Source of the DNA: Lachnospiraceae bacterium
Lineage (GTDB): Bacteria > Bacillota > Clostridia > Lachnospirales > Lachnospiraceae
Length of the DNA: 54,662 nucleotides
Direction of reading: 5' to 3'
Assembly: GCA_017482485.1 (NCBI GenBank)
Contig: JAFUMV010000020.1
Span: 1-54,662, forward strand
Below are positions 46,468-54,662 of this stretch, piece by piece. A program made the position numbers and the translations under genes. Position 1 is the first letter of the stretch, and every line of letters begins with the position of its first letter. The notes under the pieces are model-generated. The model was not told where the DNA came from. It saw nothing but the letters and a program-made list of their open reading frames with translations, and did not search any database.

Positions 46468-46809
46468 ATGGAAGTTTATGAAAAGGTGCTTCGTGCACTG
46501 GAATGTTACTTTGGGAGAAAGGACTGGAAGAAGCTGTTTTTATGCGGGGGCTGTTTTTGGCTTGCTGAATTTCTGCATGAGAGGATACCGGGATCGTATC
46601 TGATAATCAACCGGGCTCAGGAGCACTGTGCCCTCTGCTTCGACGGCGGGCTCTATGATGTGAGCGGAAAGATTTCCATGAAAGGCTTTGAGAAAGCGAC
46701 TGAACGCCAAATCAGTTTTATGCGGAAAAATTATGTTCCGAAGTTCGACACAGGAAAATTAAAGGAATATTTAAACGCAGTGCCGGCCATAGGCATCATC
46801 AGCGAGTAA
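46468..46809 (+). CDS. Hypothetical protein with a CGGCFW motif (113 aa)
   Basis: No named domain is recognised. The protein contains FLCGGCFWLAEFLHERIPGS, INRAQEHCALCFDGGLYDVSG and ERQISFMRKNYVPKF. I recall this general layout from small uncharacterised proteins of Firmicutes mobile elements, but cannot confirm it. The invariant-looking Cys pair plus His-Cys (EHC) could form a thiol active site of the NlpC-like or deamidase kind; this is speculation. The ATG at 46468 is the most natural start, although no strong ribosome binding site precedes it; the frame is open to a TTG at 46390. The AT-rich upstream DNA, and the repeat next to it, hint at acquisition by transfer. Confidence 0.65.
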   Translation: MEVYEKVLRALECYFGRKDWKKLFLCGGCFWLAEFLHERIPGSYLIINRAQEHCALCFDGGLYDVSGKISMKGFEKATERQISFMRKNYVPKFDTGKLKEYLNAVPAIGIISE

Positions 46810-46926
46810 TCTGACGAGGCTGACCTGCAGGAAAAGCAGAGAGGAAATCGCCAAGGCGTGCCCATTCAGACGAAGAGTGCTGCCTGCCGACAATAAGAAT
46901 TTCGCAGCCCGCCCGCGGGCAAATTG

Positions 46927-46976
46927 AAAATCCCCGCAAAATTGCCGTTTGAAAAGCAATTCTGCAGGGATTTTTG
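46927..46976. terminator. Bidirectional terminator
   Basis: AAAATCCC...GCAAAATTGC pairs with GCAATTCTGC...GGGATTTT, with A- and T-runs on both sides. It serves the 46468 gene and the convergent degV gene. Confidence 0.8.
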
Positions 46977-47018
46977 TAAAGGAAGAGACGGCATGCGCAC
47001 ATTTATGACGGTGTGCGT

Positions 47019-47900
47019 TTAGTTCGCCGCTGCCTTTGTCTGTCCGTGATAAATAACGCCCAATGCGCCTGGGCCCGCATGGGTGCCGATGCTGGGGCTG
47101 ATGTCATTGATGATGATATTGGTAAATCCCGTGTCTGCCTTCACTTTTTCTGCCAGGGTCTGTGCATCTTCCGGACAGTTGCCGTGCACAATGCCCACGG
47201 GGAAGGAATAATCGGGATTTTCACCGAGGGTTTCTTTCATGCGGTCCACCAGCGTCTGGATGGATTTCTTTCTGCCCCGGGCAGTGCCGGAAGTAGAAAG
47301 GCCGCCTTCCTTATTTACATACAAAAAGGGCTTTAAGTTCAGAACGCTTCCCACAACGGCAACAGTCTTGCTGACACGGCCGCCGCGCTGTAAGTGGAAC
47401 AGATCATTCACGGTGAACTGAACATTGATCTGATTTTTTGTATCTTCTATCTTTTTAACGATTTCTTCATAAGAAATGCCTTTTGCCTTCAACTCATTTG
47501 CATAGATGACCAGAATGGATTCGCCGAGAGAAACATTCAGGGTATCGATAACGGTGATTTTTGCATCTGTGTACTCTTCGGATAATTCCCTTGCAACCAT
47601 GCAGACATTGTTATAGCTTCCGCTCAGAGCAGAAGAAAAGGCGATATGGATGATGTCCTTTCCCTGTTCCAGATGTGCGCGAAATCTGGTTTCGATCACG
47701 GCAGGATTGTTTGCCTGAGACTGGGGGAGTTCGCCATTTTTCATGCGTTCATAAAATTCTGCCGGAGGCATTTGAAGCTCGTCACCGTAAACAGTATCCC
47801 CGAAAGAGTAATACTGGGGAATGATTGTAGTATTAAATTTTTCGATATATTCTTTGGGCAGATCGGAGTTGGAGTCAGTGGTAATGACAAAATCTCTCAA
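47019..47900 (-). CDS. DegV family (fatty-acid-binding) protein
   Basis: A 293-aa DegV/FakB protein, which binds a fatty acid and presents it to a kinase for phosphorylation in phospholipid synthesis from external fatty acids. Family blocks are TTDSNSDLPKEY at the start, the SQANNPAVIETRF loop, the lipid-head contact FSSALSGSYNN, LQRGGRVSKTVAVVGS and the C-terminal GTHAGPGALGV. The start is TTG with AAGGAACC upstream; the gene's leader is very AT-rich, including TTAATTA palindromes. No kinase gene is near. Confidence 0.92.
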   Translation of the reverse strand: MRDFVITTDSNSDLPKEYIEKFNTTIIPQYYSFGDTVYGDELQMPPAEFYERMKNGELPQSQANNPAVIETRFRAHLEQGKDIIHIAFSSALSGSYNNVCMVARELSEEYTDAKITVIDTLNVSLGESILVIYANELKAKGISYEEIVKKIEDTKNQINVQFTVNDLFHLQRGGRVSKTVAVVGSVLNLKPFLYVNKEGGLSTSGTARGRKKSIQTLVDRMKETLGENPDYSFPVGIVHGNCPEDAQTLAEKVKADTGFTNIIINDISPSIGTHAGPGALGVIYHGQTKAAAN

Positions 47901-48029
47901 AATAGGTTCCTTCTTTCAAACTTATATTTATTTAATTAAAAATATTTAATTAACATATTTTAAACAATAACACAAATCAAATAAAGATGCAATTACTGTT
48001 TTTGAAAGAAGTGAACGCAAGGGTAGGGC

Positions 48030-48059
48030 TTGCAACATAAAAATGACCTGGGGTATAAT
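48030..48059 (+). promoter_or_regulatory. Promoter of the GT-C-like gene
   Basis: TTGCAA (48030-48035), an 18-bp spacer and TATAAT (48054-48059), about 75 bp before the start codon. Confidence 0.6.
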
Positions 48060-48134
48060 GGCAGCAGAGCTGTACATGATTGCAGCGGTCTGACCATGCC
48101 GTTCATAAGCCGCGGCATGAGGAGGGGAGTTTAT

Positions 48135-50363
48135 ATGAATGCAAAGAAAAAATGTGCGGTTATCGTATTGCAGATTTTCATACTGTTTGGGCTGGCAGCC
48201 TTTATTTTTGCGGAAAAGTCCAATTGTGATACAATTGACACGGCAATCGAGGACTGGCGCTCAAGATATACAGATTACAGCGGCAGCTGGTATATCGACT
48301 CCACATACTACAATGGAAGCGGCACAACGGATTTCATTTACGGTCCGTATGTGGAACTGCCGAAAGGCTCCTATACGGTAACGCTTTGGTATGAGTGTGA
48401 CTCCGATCAGTCCTTTCTTCCCTTTGCGAGCCAGGGAAATTCGGCCTTTTTAAAGGCCGGTACGGCAAAGCTGAGCAGAAATAAGAATGTTTTTTCCTAT
48501 AAATTCATTGCCGGGCAGGATGTGGACAATTTTGAAGTGGTGGTGAAATATAACGGAATCGGCGCGCTGGAAATTTTTGATATCGCAATAGAGTCCAATC
48601 TCGTGAATCTGACAAAGCTGTTTGTGATATTGCTTGCCGTTTTTGCGGCAGCGGACTGCTGGCTTTTCTATCTGAAAAATGCACAGGAAAGCCGCAGGAC
48701 CTTCGGCATGGCGCTGTTAATTGGGCTGTTTGTGTCTTTGCCGCTGTTTATCAGCGGAATAAACATTGGACATGATCTGCGGTTTCATCTGATGCGCATA
48801 GAGGGTATCGCACAGGAAATCCGGTCCGGAAATATCCCGGTGCGCCTGTCATCTTTGTGGATGGACGGCTATGGATATCCGGTATCCGTCTATTATGGGG
48901 ACTTGCTGCTGTATATTCCGGCGCTGCTTCGAATTGCCGGTTTTTCGATTGAGGAGTCCTATAAGTTCTACGTGCTTTTCATTAATTTTGGAACGAGCCT
49001 TGTTTCGCTGCTCAGTTTTCGAAGGATTTTTAAGGATGAAAAAATTGCTTTATTCACTACGTTTGCATATGTGACGGCATCTTATCGGTTGGTGGATATC
49101 TACATCAGAGCGGCGGTGGGGGAATACAGCGCATTGATGTTTCTGCCGATGATCGCACTTGCTGTCTGTGAAATCTATCGGTCAGATGCCAAGGATCATG
49201 CTTTTTGTAAAAAGAATGCGCTCCTTTTGGCGCTGGGAATGACCGGTGTGATCGGAACGCATATTCTGACCGCAGAAATGGCGGTTATTCTGCTGGTCCT
49301 GATCTGCGTTGTTCTTTGGAAAAAGACGTTTTGCAGAAAGACGATTCTGACCTATCTGCTGGCGGCTGTCCAGACGCTTTGCCTGAATTTATATTTTCTT
49401 GTGCCCTTTCTGGATTATTATAAAAATGTGACGGTTAAAATCAATGACACGGTAAGCGGCGACACCGTAAAGAAAATACAGTCCGGCGGGGCGTACATTG
49501 CGCAGTATTTCGCTTTTTTTCAGGATGCGTTTGGACATAACAGCGCTGAGGTGAATGACAGAATGCTGCTGACGCCGGGCATTGTCCTGATGGCAGCGCT
49601 GATTTTCGGTATGATTCTGTGGTTTTTGAAAAAAGGCAATAGGGAAACCCGGTTTTTGACCGCTTTTTCTGCGCTGGTGCTTTTTATTGCGTCAGATCTG
49701 TTTCCCTGGGATTATCTGGCGTACAATTCTAAACTGGGAAATATGCTGGCGCAGGTTCAGTTCCCCTGGAGATATATCGGAATTGCCCTGATTCTTCTGG
49801 CGCTTTTGGCAGGAAATCTGTTAAAACAGGACATGACCTTTTTGTTTCATAAAAAGGTAAATCTGATGGGTTGGGGAGCAGCGGTCTGCGTGGGGATGAC
49901 GTGTGTTTTTCTGAGCAGCTATGTGGAAAGTGCCTATGTGGGAAAGTTCACGGAAACAGCGGAACTGGATGACTACAGGGTCATCAATGGAGAATACCTG
50001 AGGCTGGAAACGGATATGGATCAGCTGTCGCAGCTTGGCAGTGATGTAATTGCGGACAATATGGTAACGGCAGAGATTCTTGAGCGAAACGGCACGGAAA
50101 TGGAACTTTATTGTGAGGCGGGAGAAAACGGCGGTTCTGTGGAATTGCCCCTGTTCCATTACAGGGGATATTATGCGGCAGATGAGCGGGGCAGGGAATT
50201 TGAGCTGACTGATGGAACCAATGCGGTGATAAAGCTCAGCCTGCCCGCCGGTTATGAAGGAAATATTCATGTGGGATTTCGCAGTCCCTGGTACTGGAGA
50301 GCCGCGGAAGTGATTTCATTTATCAGTGTGCTGTGGGCAGCGTTTTGGGCGCTGCGGCGGTGA
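48135..50363 (+). CDS. Large membrane protein, GT-C/YfhO-like (PTPS-related domain)
   Basis: A 742-aa polytopic protein. An N-terminal span (about 7-25) is followed by an extracellular beta-sandwich (about 35-155) and then about 12 spans. The segment INIGHDLRFHLMRIEGIAQEI after span 3, with GNIPVRLSSLWMDGYGYPVSVYYGDLLLYIP, is the hallmark of the so-called 6-pyruvoyl-tetrahydropterin synthase-related domain of GT-C-like membrane proteins. The loop aspartate-histidine may bind the lipid sugar donor. A C-terminal extracellular part (about 600-720) and final span close the protein. Such proteins are thought to modify wall polymers or lipids; no activity is proven. AGGAGGGGAG precedes the ATG at 48135. 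Confidence 0.75.
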   Translation: MNAKKKCAVIVLQIFILFGLAAFIFAEKSNCDTIDTAIEDWRSRYTDYSGSWYIDSTYYNGSGTTDFIYGPYVELPKGSYTVTLWYECDSDQSFLPFASQGNSAFLKAGTAKLSRNKNVFSYKFIAGQDVDNFEVVVKYNGIGALEIFDIAIESNLVNLTKLFVILLAVFAAADCWLFYLKNAQESRRTFGMALLIGLFVSLPLFISGINIGHDLRFHLMRIEGIAQEIRSGNIPVRLSSLWMDGYGYPVSVYYGDLLLYIPALLRIAGFSIEESYKFYVLFINFGTSLVSLLSFRRIFKDEKIALFTTFAYVTASYRLVDIYIRAAVGEYSALMFLPMIALAVCEIYRSDAKDHAFCKKNALLLALGMTGVIGTHILTAEMAVILLVLICVVLWKKTFCRKTILTYLLAAVQTLCLNLYFLVPFLDYYKNVTVKINDTVSGDTVKKIQSGGAYIAQYFAFFQDAFGHNSAEVNDRMLLTPGIVLMAALIFGMILWFLKKGNRETRFLTAFSALVLFIASDLFPWDYLAYNSKLGNMLAQVQFPWRYIGIALILLALLAGNLLKQDMTFLFHKKVNLMGWGAAVCVGMTCVFLSSYVESAYVGKFTETAELDDYRVINGEYLRLETDMDQLSQLGSDVIADNMVTAEILERNGTEMELYCEAGENGGSVELPLFHYRGYYAADERGREFELTDGTNAVIKLSLPAGYEGNIHVGFRSPWYWRAAEVISFISVLWAAFWALRR

Positions 50364-50373
50364 CTTTCGTCTT

Positions 50374-52167
50374 TTAATCCTCACATACCGGTATATGAAC
50401 CGTCACAACCGTGCCGGCTCCGGGCGTGCTTTCGCAGGAAAGGCCATACTCCGGCCCGTAGGCGATGCGCAGCCGGTCACAGATATTCCGAATGCCGTAA
50501 CCGCCCGGAACATCTGCAATTTCAGAGGAGGAGGGCGAAAAATTGGCCGCAATCACATCTGCTGTCATGCCGATTCCGTCATCGGCGACAGTAATATAAA
50601 CGTCTCCATCCTGGCGCCAGCCCTTTACGGAGATGGTTCCCGTGCCGTCCGGACGTTCATAGATGCCGTGGATGGCGGCGTTTTCGATGATGGGCTGCAG
50701 GATGATTTTGATGATCTGTAAATCCTCGATATCCGGGGAAATGTCCCATACGGTCTGAATCTGATTGTGAAACCGGGCATCCTGTATCTGCAGGTACATC
50801 TGCGCATGAGTGATTTCTTCCCGAATCCGAATTCGCTCCCGGCCTTTGCTTAAGGAAATTTTGTAAAAAATCGCCAGGCTGGATACCACATCTGAGATTT
50901 CCGGCACATCCCTCTGGATGGCGAGACAATTGATGGTGTCCAGCGTGTTGTAAAGAAAATGAGGATTAATCTGTGCCTGGAGTGCCTTCAGCTCCAGATT
51001 TTTAATGGCCAGTCCGTACTGCACTTTTTCCTCCATGAGCTGTCGGATCCGGAGCATCATGTGGTTGAAATGCGTGATGAGCTGTCCGATCTCATCTTTG
51101 CTCGTGCCGGGAAATTGTGCATCTGTATCTCCATTTTGTACCTTCTGCATGGTATCAGCTAAGAGCCAGATGCGGCGCAGCGTGAAATCCGCCAGGAAAA
51201 GCGCCAGCGCGTAGGCAATGCCAGCCAATACGAGCATCACAAGGATCATTTCCACGGAAAGATCCCGGCTGACATAGTTGATGTCCGCATGGGGAATCAC
51301 TGTGGCGAGCTTCCAGCCGGTGGATCCCAGCGAGGTACAGAAAACGTAGTTATCTTCTCCGCCAAGTGTCAGGGAAACCCACTCGTTTTCGGAGGCCTCA
51401 AACAGAGCGGCCGCAATGCCGCCAGGGAGGGCGTCTGTATCGGCGTCGGAAGAAGAAAGAATTACCTGATTATCCGTAATCAGAAGCATCCTCCCGTTTT
51501 CGGTGACAGCAGTCCGGTTTATGGCCTGCTCGAAGGGCTCCTGCGACACATCCACCCGAAGCACCGCCGCAGACTCAGTGAAATCCGTGGCGTTGTAGAG
51601 AAGTCTCATGAAAGAGAAAAAGGGCTGTTCCGTCTCCCTCTGATCTGCAAAATCCAAAGGGCAAAACCAGTGCCTGGCAGGTGCGGCGGACAGTTTTTTA
51701 TGCCAGTCGGAATTCTTTGCGCCTTCAAAGGAAAAAAAATTCAGCCCGTTATTGGAAAAATAGTAATCGTCCCCAAGATATAAACGGATATGATCTACGC
51801 CGGATAAGCTCTGGAGCTGGGAAAAAGTGGTGGACATGGTGTAAAAATCTCCCATCTGCTGTGTGACGGAATAGCCATCGGGATCTGTGGAAAACATGCG
51901 GTAAAGCAGCTCGTCGTAAGAAAGAATGTCTGCAACCGTATTCATTTTTTCCAGCCAGGTCTGCAGGGAAATGGAAGCTTCATCAAAGGTTTTGCGCGCG
52001 GAAGCGAAGGTCTGTTCCTTCATGATGCTTTTGATGCGGTTTGTGCTGTAAAAAGTGAACAGACAAAAAGGCAGGATCAGCAGCACAAAAAAGATGATGA
52101 TCATTTTTGTGCGCAGTCCGGTATCCTGTAATAGTCGGGAGAAAAAGTTTTGTTTATTTTGATTCAT
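50374..52167 (-). CDS. YesM-type sensor histidine kinase
   Basis: A 597-aa sensor. First membrane span at about 22-42 (MIIIFFVLLILPFCLFTFY), extracellular dCache-like sensor domain (about 45-290), second span (about 300-322, MILVMLVLAGIAYALALFL), HAMP linker, then a His_kinase domain with the phospho-acceptor in INPHFLYNTLDTI and the C-terminal ATPase domain (ADDGIGM, PGGYGIRNI). This is the LytS/YesM class, used for carbohydrate signals in Firmicutes. It overlaps its partner response regulator by 14 bp; the start at 52167 has GAGGG upstream. It probably controls the divergent LplB/YtcP permease genes. Confidence 0.9.
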   Translation of the reverse strand: MNQNKQNFFSRLLQDTGLRTKMIIIFFVLLILPFCLFTFYSTNRIKSIMKEQTFASARKTFDEASISLQTWLEKMNTVADILSYDELLYRMFSTDPDGYSVTQQMGDFYTMSTTFSQLQSLSGVDHIRLYLGDDYYFSNNGLNFFSFEGAKNSDWHKKLSAAPARHWFCPLDFADQRETEQPFFSFMRLLYNATDFTESAAVLRVDVSQEPFEQAINRTAVTENGRMLLITDNQVILSSSDADTDALPGGIAAALFEASENEWVSLTLGGEDNYVFCTSLGSTGWKLATVIPHADINYVSRDLSVEMILVMLVLAGIAYALALFLADFTLRRIWLLADTMQKVQNGDTDAQFPGTSKDEIGQLITHFNHMMLRIRQLMEEKVQYGLAIKNLELKALQAQINPHFLYNTLDTINCLAIQRDVPEISDVVSSLAIFYKISLSKGRERIRIREEITHAQMYLQIQDARFHNQIQTVWDISPDIEDLQIIKIILQPIIENAAIHGIYERPDGTGTISVKGWRQDGDVYITVADDGIGMTADVIAANFSPSSSEIADVPGGYGIRNICDRLRIAYGPEYGLSCESTPGAGTVVTVHIPVCED

Positions 52168-53254
52168 GATGAAGCCCTCTGTAGTTGCGGGGAGAAACTC
52201 CGGTTTCTTTTGCAAAGACTTTCGTAAAATATTTGCCGTTTGGATAACCTACCCGGGTGCCGACTTCATACAATTTCAAGTCAGACTCAACCAGCAGGCG
52301 GCGGGCCGCTTCAATTCGCACGGAGGTCAGGGTGGTATTGATGGTATTGCCGGTACGCTGCTTGTAAATGGTGCACAGGTAGCTGGTGTTGAAATTTAAA
52401 TCCCGGGCAATCTGTTCGATCGTGAGTGTGCTGTCCATGTAATTTTTCCGAATATAATCATTGACCAGCTTGACGGGATTTAAGTCCTGAGAAGAAATTT
52501 CTTCAAATAAAAGTGTGGTGATGCGCTGCAGCTCATTTTCCAGAACGGTTAATGTAGGCGCATTTGCCGCTTCATAAACAAAACGGCTGCTTTCAGCCTG
52601 CGTGTTATGGGCACAGCGAAGCTCTGCTGCATTTTCCACCTGCAGAGCCAGCTGAGAATACATATTGCGCACATATTCCGGAGGGGTACCTTCACATTTG
52701 CGGATCTGGGAACAGATGGAACGCATTTGCTTTAAGGTGTCGTGACGTGTGCCTGTTTTTAAACAGTGCCCGAATTCCTGTAAGGTGTCTCTGGAAAGCT
52801 TATAGGTATCCTGATTCAGAGCAGCAATATCTCCGTTTTCATGGTAAAAATAAACATTGGGATGTTTTTTCTTCTGCTCTTTTTGGCATTCTTCTGTCAT
52901 TTCACGAAGCATTTCGGTGATTTCTTTCAGATTTAGGGGCTTTTCAATATAGCCGTCTGCCTTAAGATGAATGGCTGCCTTTAAAAATTCTTTGTCGGTG
53001 TGGCCGCTCAGAAAAACAAGCCGCATGGAGGGAAAATCCTTACGGATGATCTGGGCCAGCTTTATGCCGTCCATATGAGGCATCTTGATATCTGTAATTA
53101 TAATGTCAGGCTTTTTTTCCTGGATGAGGGTCATTGCCTCCACACCATCCGCCGCTTCATATACCGTATCAATGCCGATTTCCTGCCACTTAATATAGTG
53201 AACCAGCGTCTCGCGAATCAGTTTTTCATCGTCGGCAATCAAAACAGAAATCAT
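52154..53254 (-). CDS. AraC-type response regulator (YesN-like)
   Basis: A 366-aa regulator. The receiver domain (1-120) has the acidic pocket ADDE at residues 7-10, the phosphorylation site Asp55 (DIIITDIKMPHMDG) and the switch Thr/Ser and Lys in FLSGHTD and IEKPL. A helical linker follows, then two AraC helix-turn-helix motifs at the C-terminus (STLTIEQIARDLNFNTSYLC and LYEVGTRVGYPNGKYFTKVF). GGAGGGAAG precedes the ATG at 53254. It pairs with the kinase encoded next. Direct repeats at 53342-53385 in the divergent gap could be its binding site. Confidence 0.9.
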   Translation of the reverse strand: MISVLIADDEKLIRETLVHYIKWQEIGIDTVYEAADGVEAMTLIQEKKPDIIITDIKMPHMDGIKLAQIIRKDFPSMRLVFLSGHTDKEFLKAAIHLKADGYIEKPLNLKEITEMLREMTEECQKEQKKKHPNVYFYHENGDIAALNQDTYKLSRDTLQEFGHCLKTGTRHDTLKQMRSICSQIRKCEGTPPEYVRNMYSQLALQVENAAELRCAHNTQAESSRFVYEAANAPTLTVLENELQRITTLLFEEISSQDLNPVKLVNDYIRKNYMDSTLTIEQIARDLNFNTSYLCTIYKQRTGNTINTTLTSVRIEAARRLLVESDLKLYEVGTRVGYPNGKYFTKVFAKETGVSPRNYRGLHHESK

Positions 53255-53341
53255 ATACTTCCCTCCAAAAAACGCAGAATTTATATACATTTTACATAAA
53301 ATTTACATACTAGAATTGTACAAAGTGTAAAACATTTATAT

Positions 53342-53400
53342 TGCACTATCTACATATTAATGCATTTTTAAACATAATGCACTATTTTTTGAAAAGTGCA
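53342..53400. promoter_or_regulatory. Repeated TGCACTAT boxes: operator candidate
   Basis: TGCACTAT occurs at 53342-53349 and 53378-53385, 36 bp apart, with an inverted AGTGCA at 53395-53400. AraC-type regulators commonly bind direct repeats. The site lies in the divergent gap between the response regulator and the permease genes, which is otherwise very AT-rich. Confidence 0.5.
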
Positions 53401-53495
53401 AAATTTTGTGCTCCTTTCCAAATTTTGTTCCGTTGAAACAACTCTGCAGAATTGTTATCGTTAAGAAAAATTCGTTCGAAGAAAGGAAAGGGCAT

Positions 53496-54446
53496 ATGAA
53501 AAACCTACACAGAGATGTAAAAGCGCAGTCGCGGCATCCCTTTTTAAAGGATTTGAAAAAACACTGGCCCCTGTGGCTGATGCTGGTTCCGGTAATTACT
53601 TTTTATATTATTAACAGCTATTTACCCATGGCCGGCATTTATCTGGCGTTTGTAAAGTACGATTTCAAGGGAGGAATCTTCGGCAGTCCCTTCGTGGGTC
53701 TGAAAAACTTTGAGTATTTGTGGAAGTCCAACGTTTTGGTACAGCTCACACGAAATACCATTCTGTATAATGTCGCTTTTATCCTGCTGGGCAACATCTG
53801 TCAGGTATTCATGGCGATTCTGGTCAGCCAGCTGACCCGGAAAAAATTTAAAAAAGTGACTCAGACCATGATGCTGATGCCTCACTTTGTTTCTTACGTT
53901 ATTTTAAGCGTTCTGGTTTACAACCTGTTCAACTATGAATACGGACTGATCAACAATGTTTTAAATGCATTTGGAATGGAGTCCATCAACTTTTATGCGG
54001 AAACAAAGTACTGGCCGTTTCTGATCACCTTTTTTTACATCTGGAAAGGTCTGGGCTATGGCATGGTCGTATACCTGGCAACCATTCTGGGTATCAGCAA
54101 GGAGCTGTATGAAGCTGCAATGGTGGATGGCGCAAATATCTTCCAGCAGATTCGCTATATCGTGATTCCTCATATCAAGCCGACTTTTATCGTCCTGCTT
54201 TTATACTCTCTGGGAAGTATTATAAAGGGTCAGTTTGAATTATTCTATCAGATGGTGGGAAAAAACGGACTGCTGTATTCCGTGACAGATATTCTGGATA
54301 CTTATGTATACCGTGTGACGACCTCCAACTTTGAACTGGGTCTTGGTACCGCAGCGGGTCTGTATCAGTCGCTGTTTGGTCTGATTCTGGTGGTGGTTGT
54401 CAACTGGCTCATCAAGAGAAAAAATCCGGAATACGCACTGTTTTAA
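53496..54446 (+). CDS. Sugar ABC transporter permease, LplB type
   Basis: A 316-aa permease of the MalF-like LplB group, which imports oligosaccharides, often uronic-acid-containing ones. Six membrane spans, starting after the basic N-terminus (WPLWLMLVPVITFYIINSYLPMAG). The EAA loop ELYEAAMVDGANIFQQIRYIVIPHIKP is complete. AAGGAAAGG precedes the ATG at 53496. Sited next to a YesM/YesN pair and followed by a second permease, it is the first gene of a typical sugar-importer operon whose binding protein lies beyond the window. Confidence 0.9.
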   Translation: MKNLHRDVKAQSRHPFLKDLKKHWPLWLMLVPVITFYIINSYLPMAGIYLAFVKYDFKGGIFGSPFVGLKNFEYLWKSNVLVQLTRNTILYNVAFILLGNICQVFMAILVSQLTRKKFKKVTQTMMLMPHFVSYVILSVLVYNLFNYEYGLINNVLNAFGMESINFYAETKYWPFLITFFYIWKGLGYGMVVYLATILGISKELYEAAMVDGANIFQQIRYIVIPHIKPTFIVLLLYSLGSIIKGQFELFYQMVGKNGLLYSVTDILDTYVYRVTTSNFELGLGTAAGLYQSLFGLILVVVVNWLIKRKNPEYALF

Positions 54447-54459
54447 CAGGAGGAACAGC

Positions 54460-54662
54460 ATGAAAATCAAGCAATCAAAGTATACACGTATTTTTAATAT
54501 TTTGTCCTATACCATCATAACAATCACTGCCATTATATGTGTATTGCCGTTTCTGATCATCATTTCAGGATCTTTATCGGATAATGGGATCGTTGTGCAG
54601 GAAGGATACAGCCTGTTCCCCAAGCAGTTTACACTGGATGCGTACAAATACATTTTTGAAAG
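54460..54662 (+). CDS. Sugar ABC transporter permease, YtcP/LplC type (cut by window end)
   Basis: The first 67 codons of a MalG-like permease. The basic start and first membrane span (IFNILSYTIITITAIICVLPFLIIISGSLSD) are followed by the extracellular GYSLFPKQFTLDAYKYIFE block typical of the YtcP/LplC group. CAGGAGGA precedes the ATG, 14 bp after lplB-type gene end. The rest is outside the window, so the usual EAA loop cannot be checked. Confidence 0.9.
   Translation, partial: MKIKQSKYTRIFNILSYTIITITAIICVLPFLIIISGSLSDNGIVVQEGYSLFPKQFTLDAYKYIFE

Overview
The window looks like a chromosomal segment from a strictly anaerobic Firmicute of the class Clostridia, most likely a gut Lachnospiraceae. 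The grounds are the protein families present (split pyruvate formate-lyase, MecA, CwlD-like amidase, F-type ATP synthase in Firmicutes gene order, YesM/AraC two-component pair, QueT), the AGGAGG-type ribosome binding sites and the intermediate base composition. This is inference from content; no rRNA or tRNA gene was seen. The order ywlC-rpiB-upp-(comEB)-atp resembles the Bacillus subtilis ywl/upp/atp neighbourhood and marks the centre as conserved core chromosome.

Layout. 1-1.7 kb: a pyruvate formate-lyase in pieces, namely the C-terminal part of the catalytic core, a 73-aa cysteine-bearing relative of the glycyl-radical domain, and a separate 80-aa glycyl-radical subunit. Two identical terminators follow, with a palindrome cluster between them, then mecA (minus). 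2.9-6.4 kb: divergent promoters, a possible small RNA, a small unknown protein, a GH18/SH3 cell-wall enzyme and a CwlD-like amidase. 6.4-14.6 kb: a LysR regulator divergent from cysteine desulfidase (cyuA) and a complete oppABCDF peptide importer, which together suggest peptide and cysteine catabolism. 14.7-20.8 kb: a small membrane protein, a HAD phosphatase, tRNA threonylcarbamoylation synthase, rpiB, upp, dCMP deaminase, a SleB-like hydrolase with a long coiled coil, and a DUF402 protein. 20.9-21.5 kb is a repeat-rich intergenic region.

21.6-28.8 kb: the atpZ-I-B-E-F-H-A-G-D-C operon, whose c subunit carries a sodium-type ligand set. 29-38 kb: a MATE exporter, a MoxR/DUF58/DUF4129 membrane-associated set, an unknown small protein, a METTL25-like methyltransferase, and an 840-aa anchored protein with an apparently inactive C39-like domain. 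38-46 kb is a patchwork: queT with a preQ1 riboswitch candidate, a heparinase-like gene remnant running into a palindrome cluster, a cyclophilin, a GNAT with an internal tandem repeat, an MFS transporter, an epimerase and a GH4 glycosidase of the CHGx subgroup.

46-54.7 kb: a second copy of a dispersed intergenic repeat, a small unknown protein, DegV, a large GT-C-like membrane protein, a YesM-type histidine kinase with its AraC-type response regulator, and divergent LplB/YtcP sugar permeases, the last cut by the window edge.

The most unusual parts are the three-piece PFL locus with its cysteine-bearing pseudo-glycyl-radical protein, two palindrome clusters sharing one architecture, and a dispersed repeat built of ACGCCC/GGGCGT hairpins.
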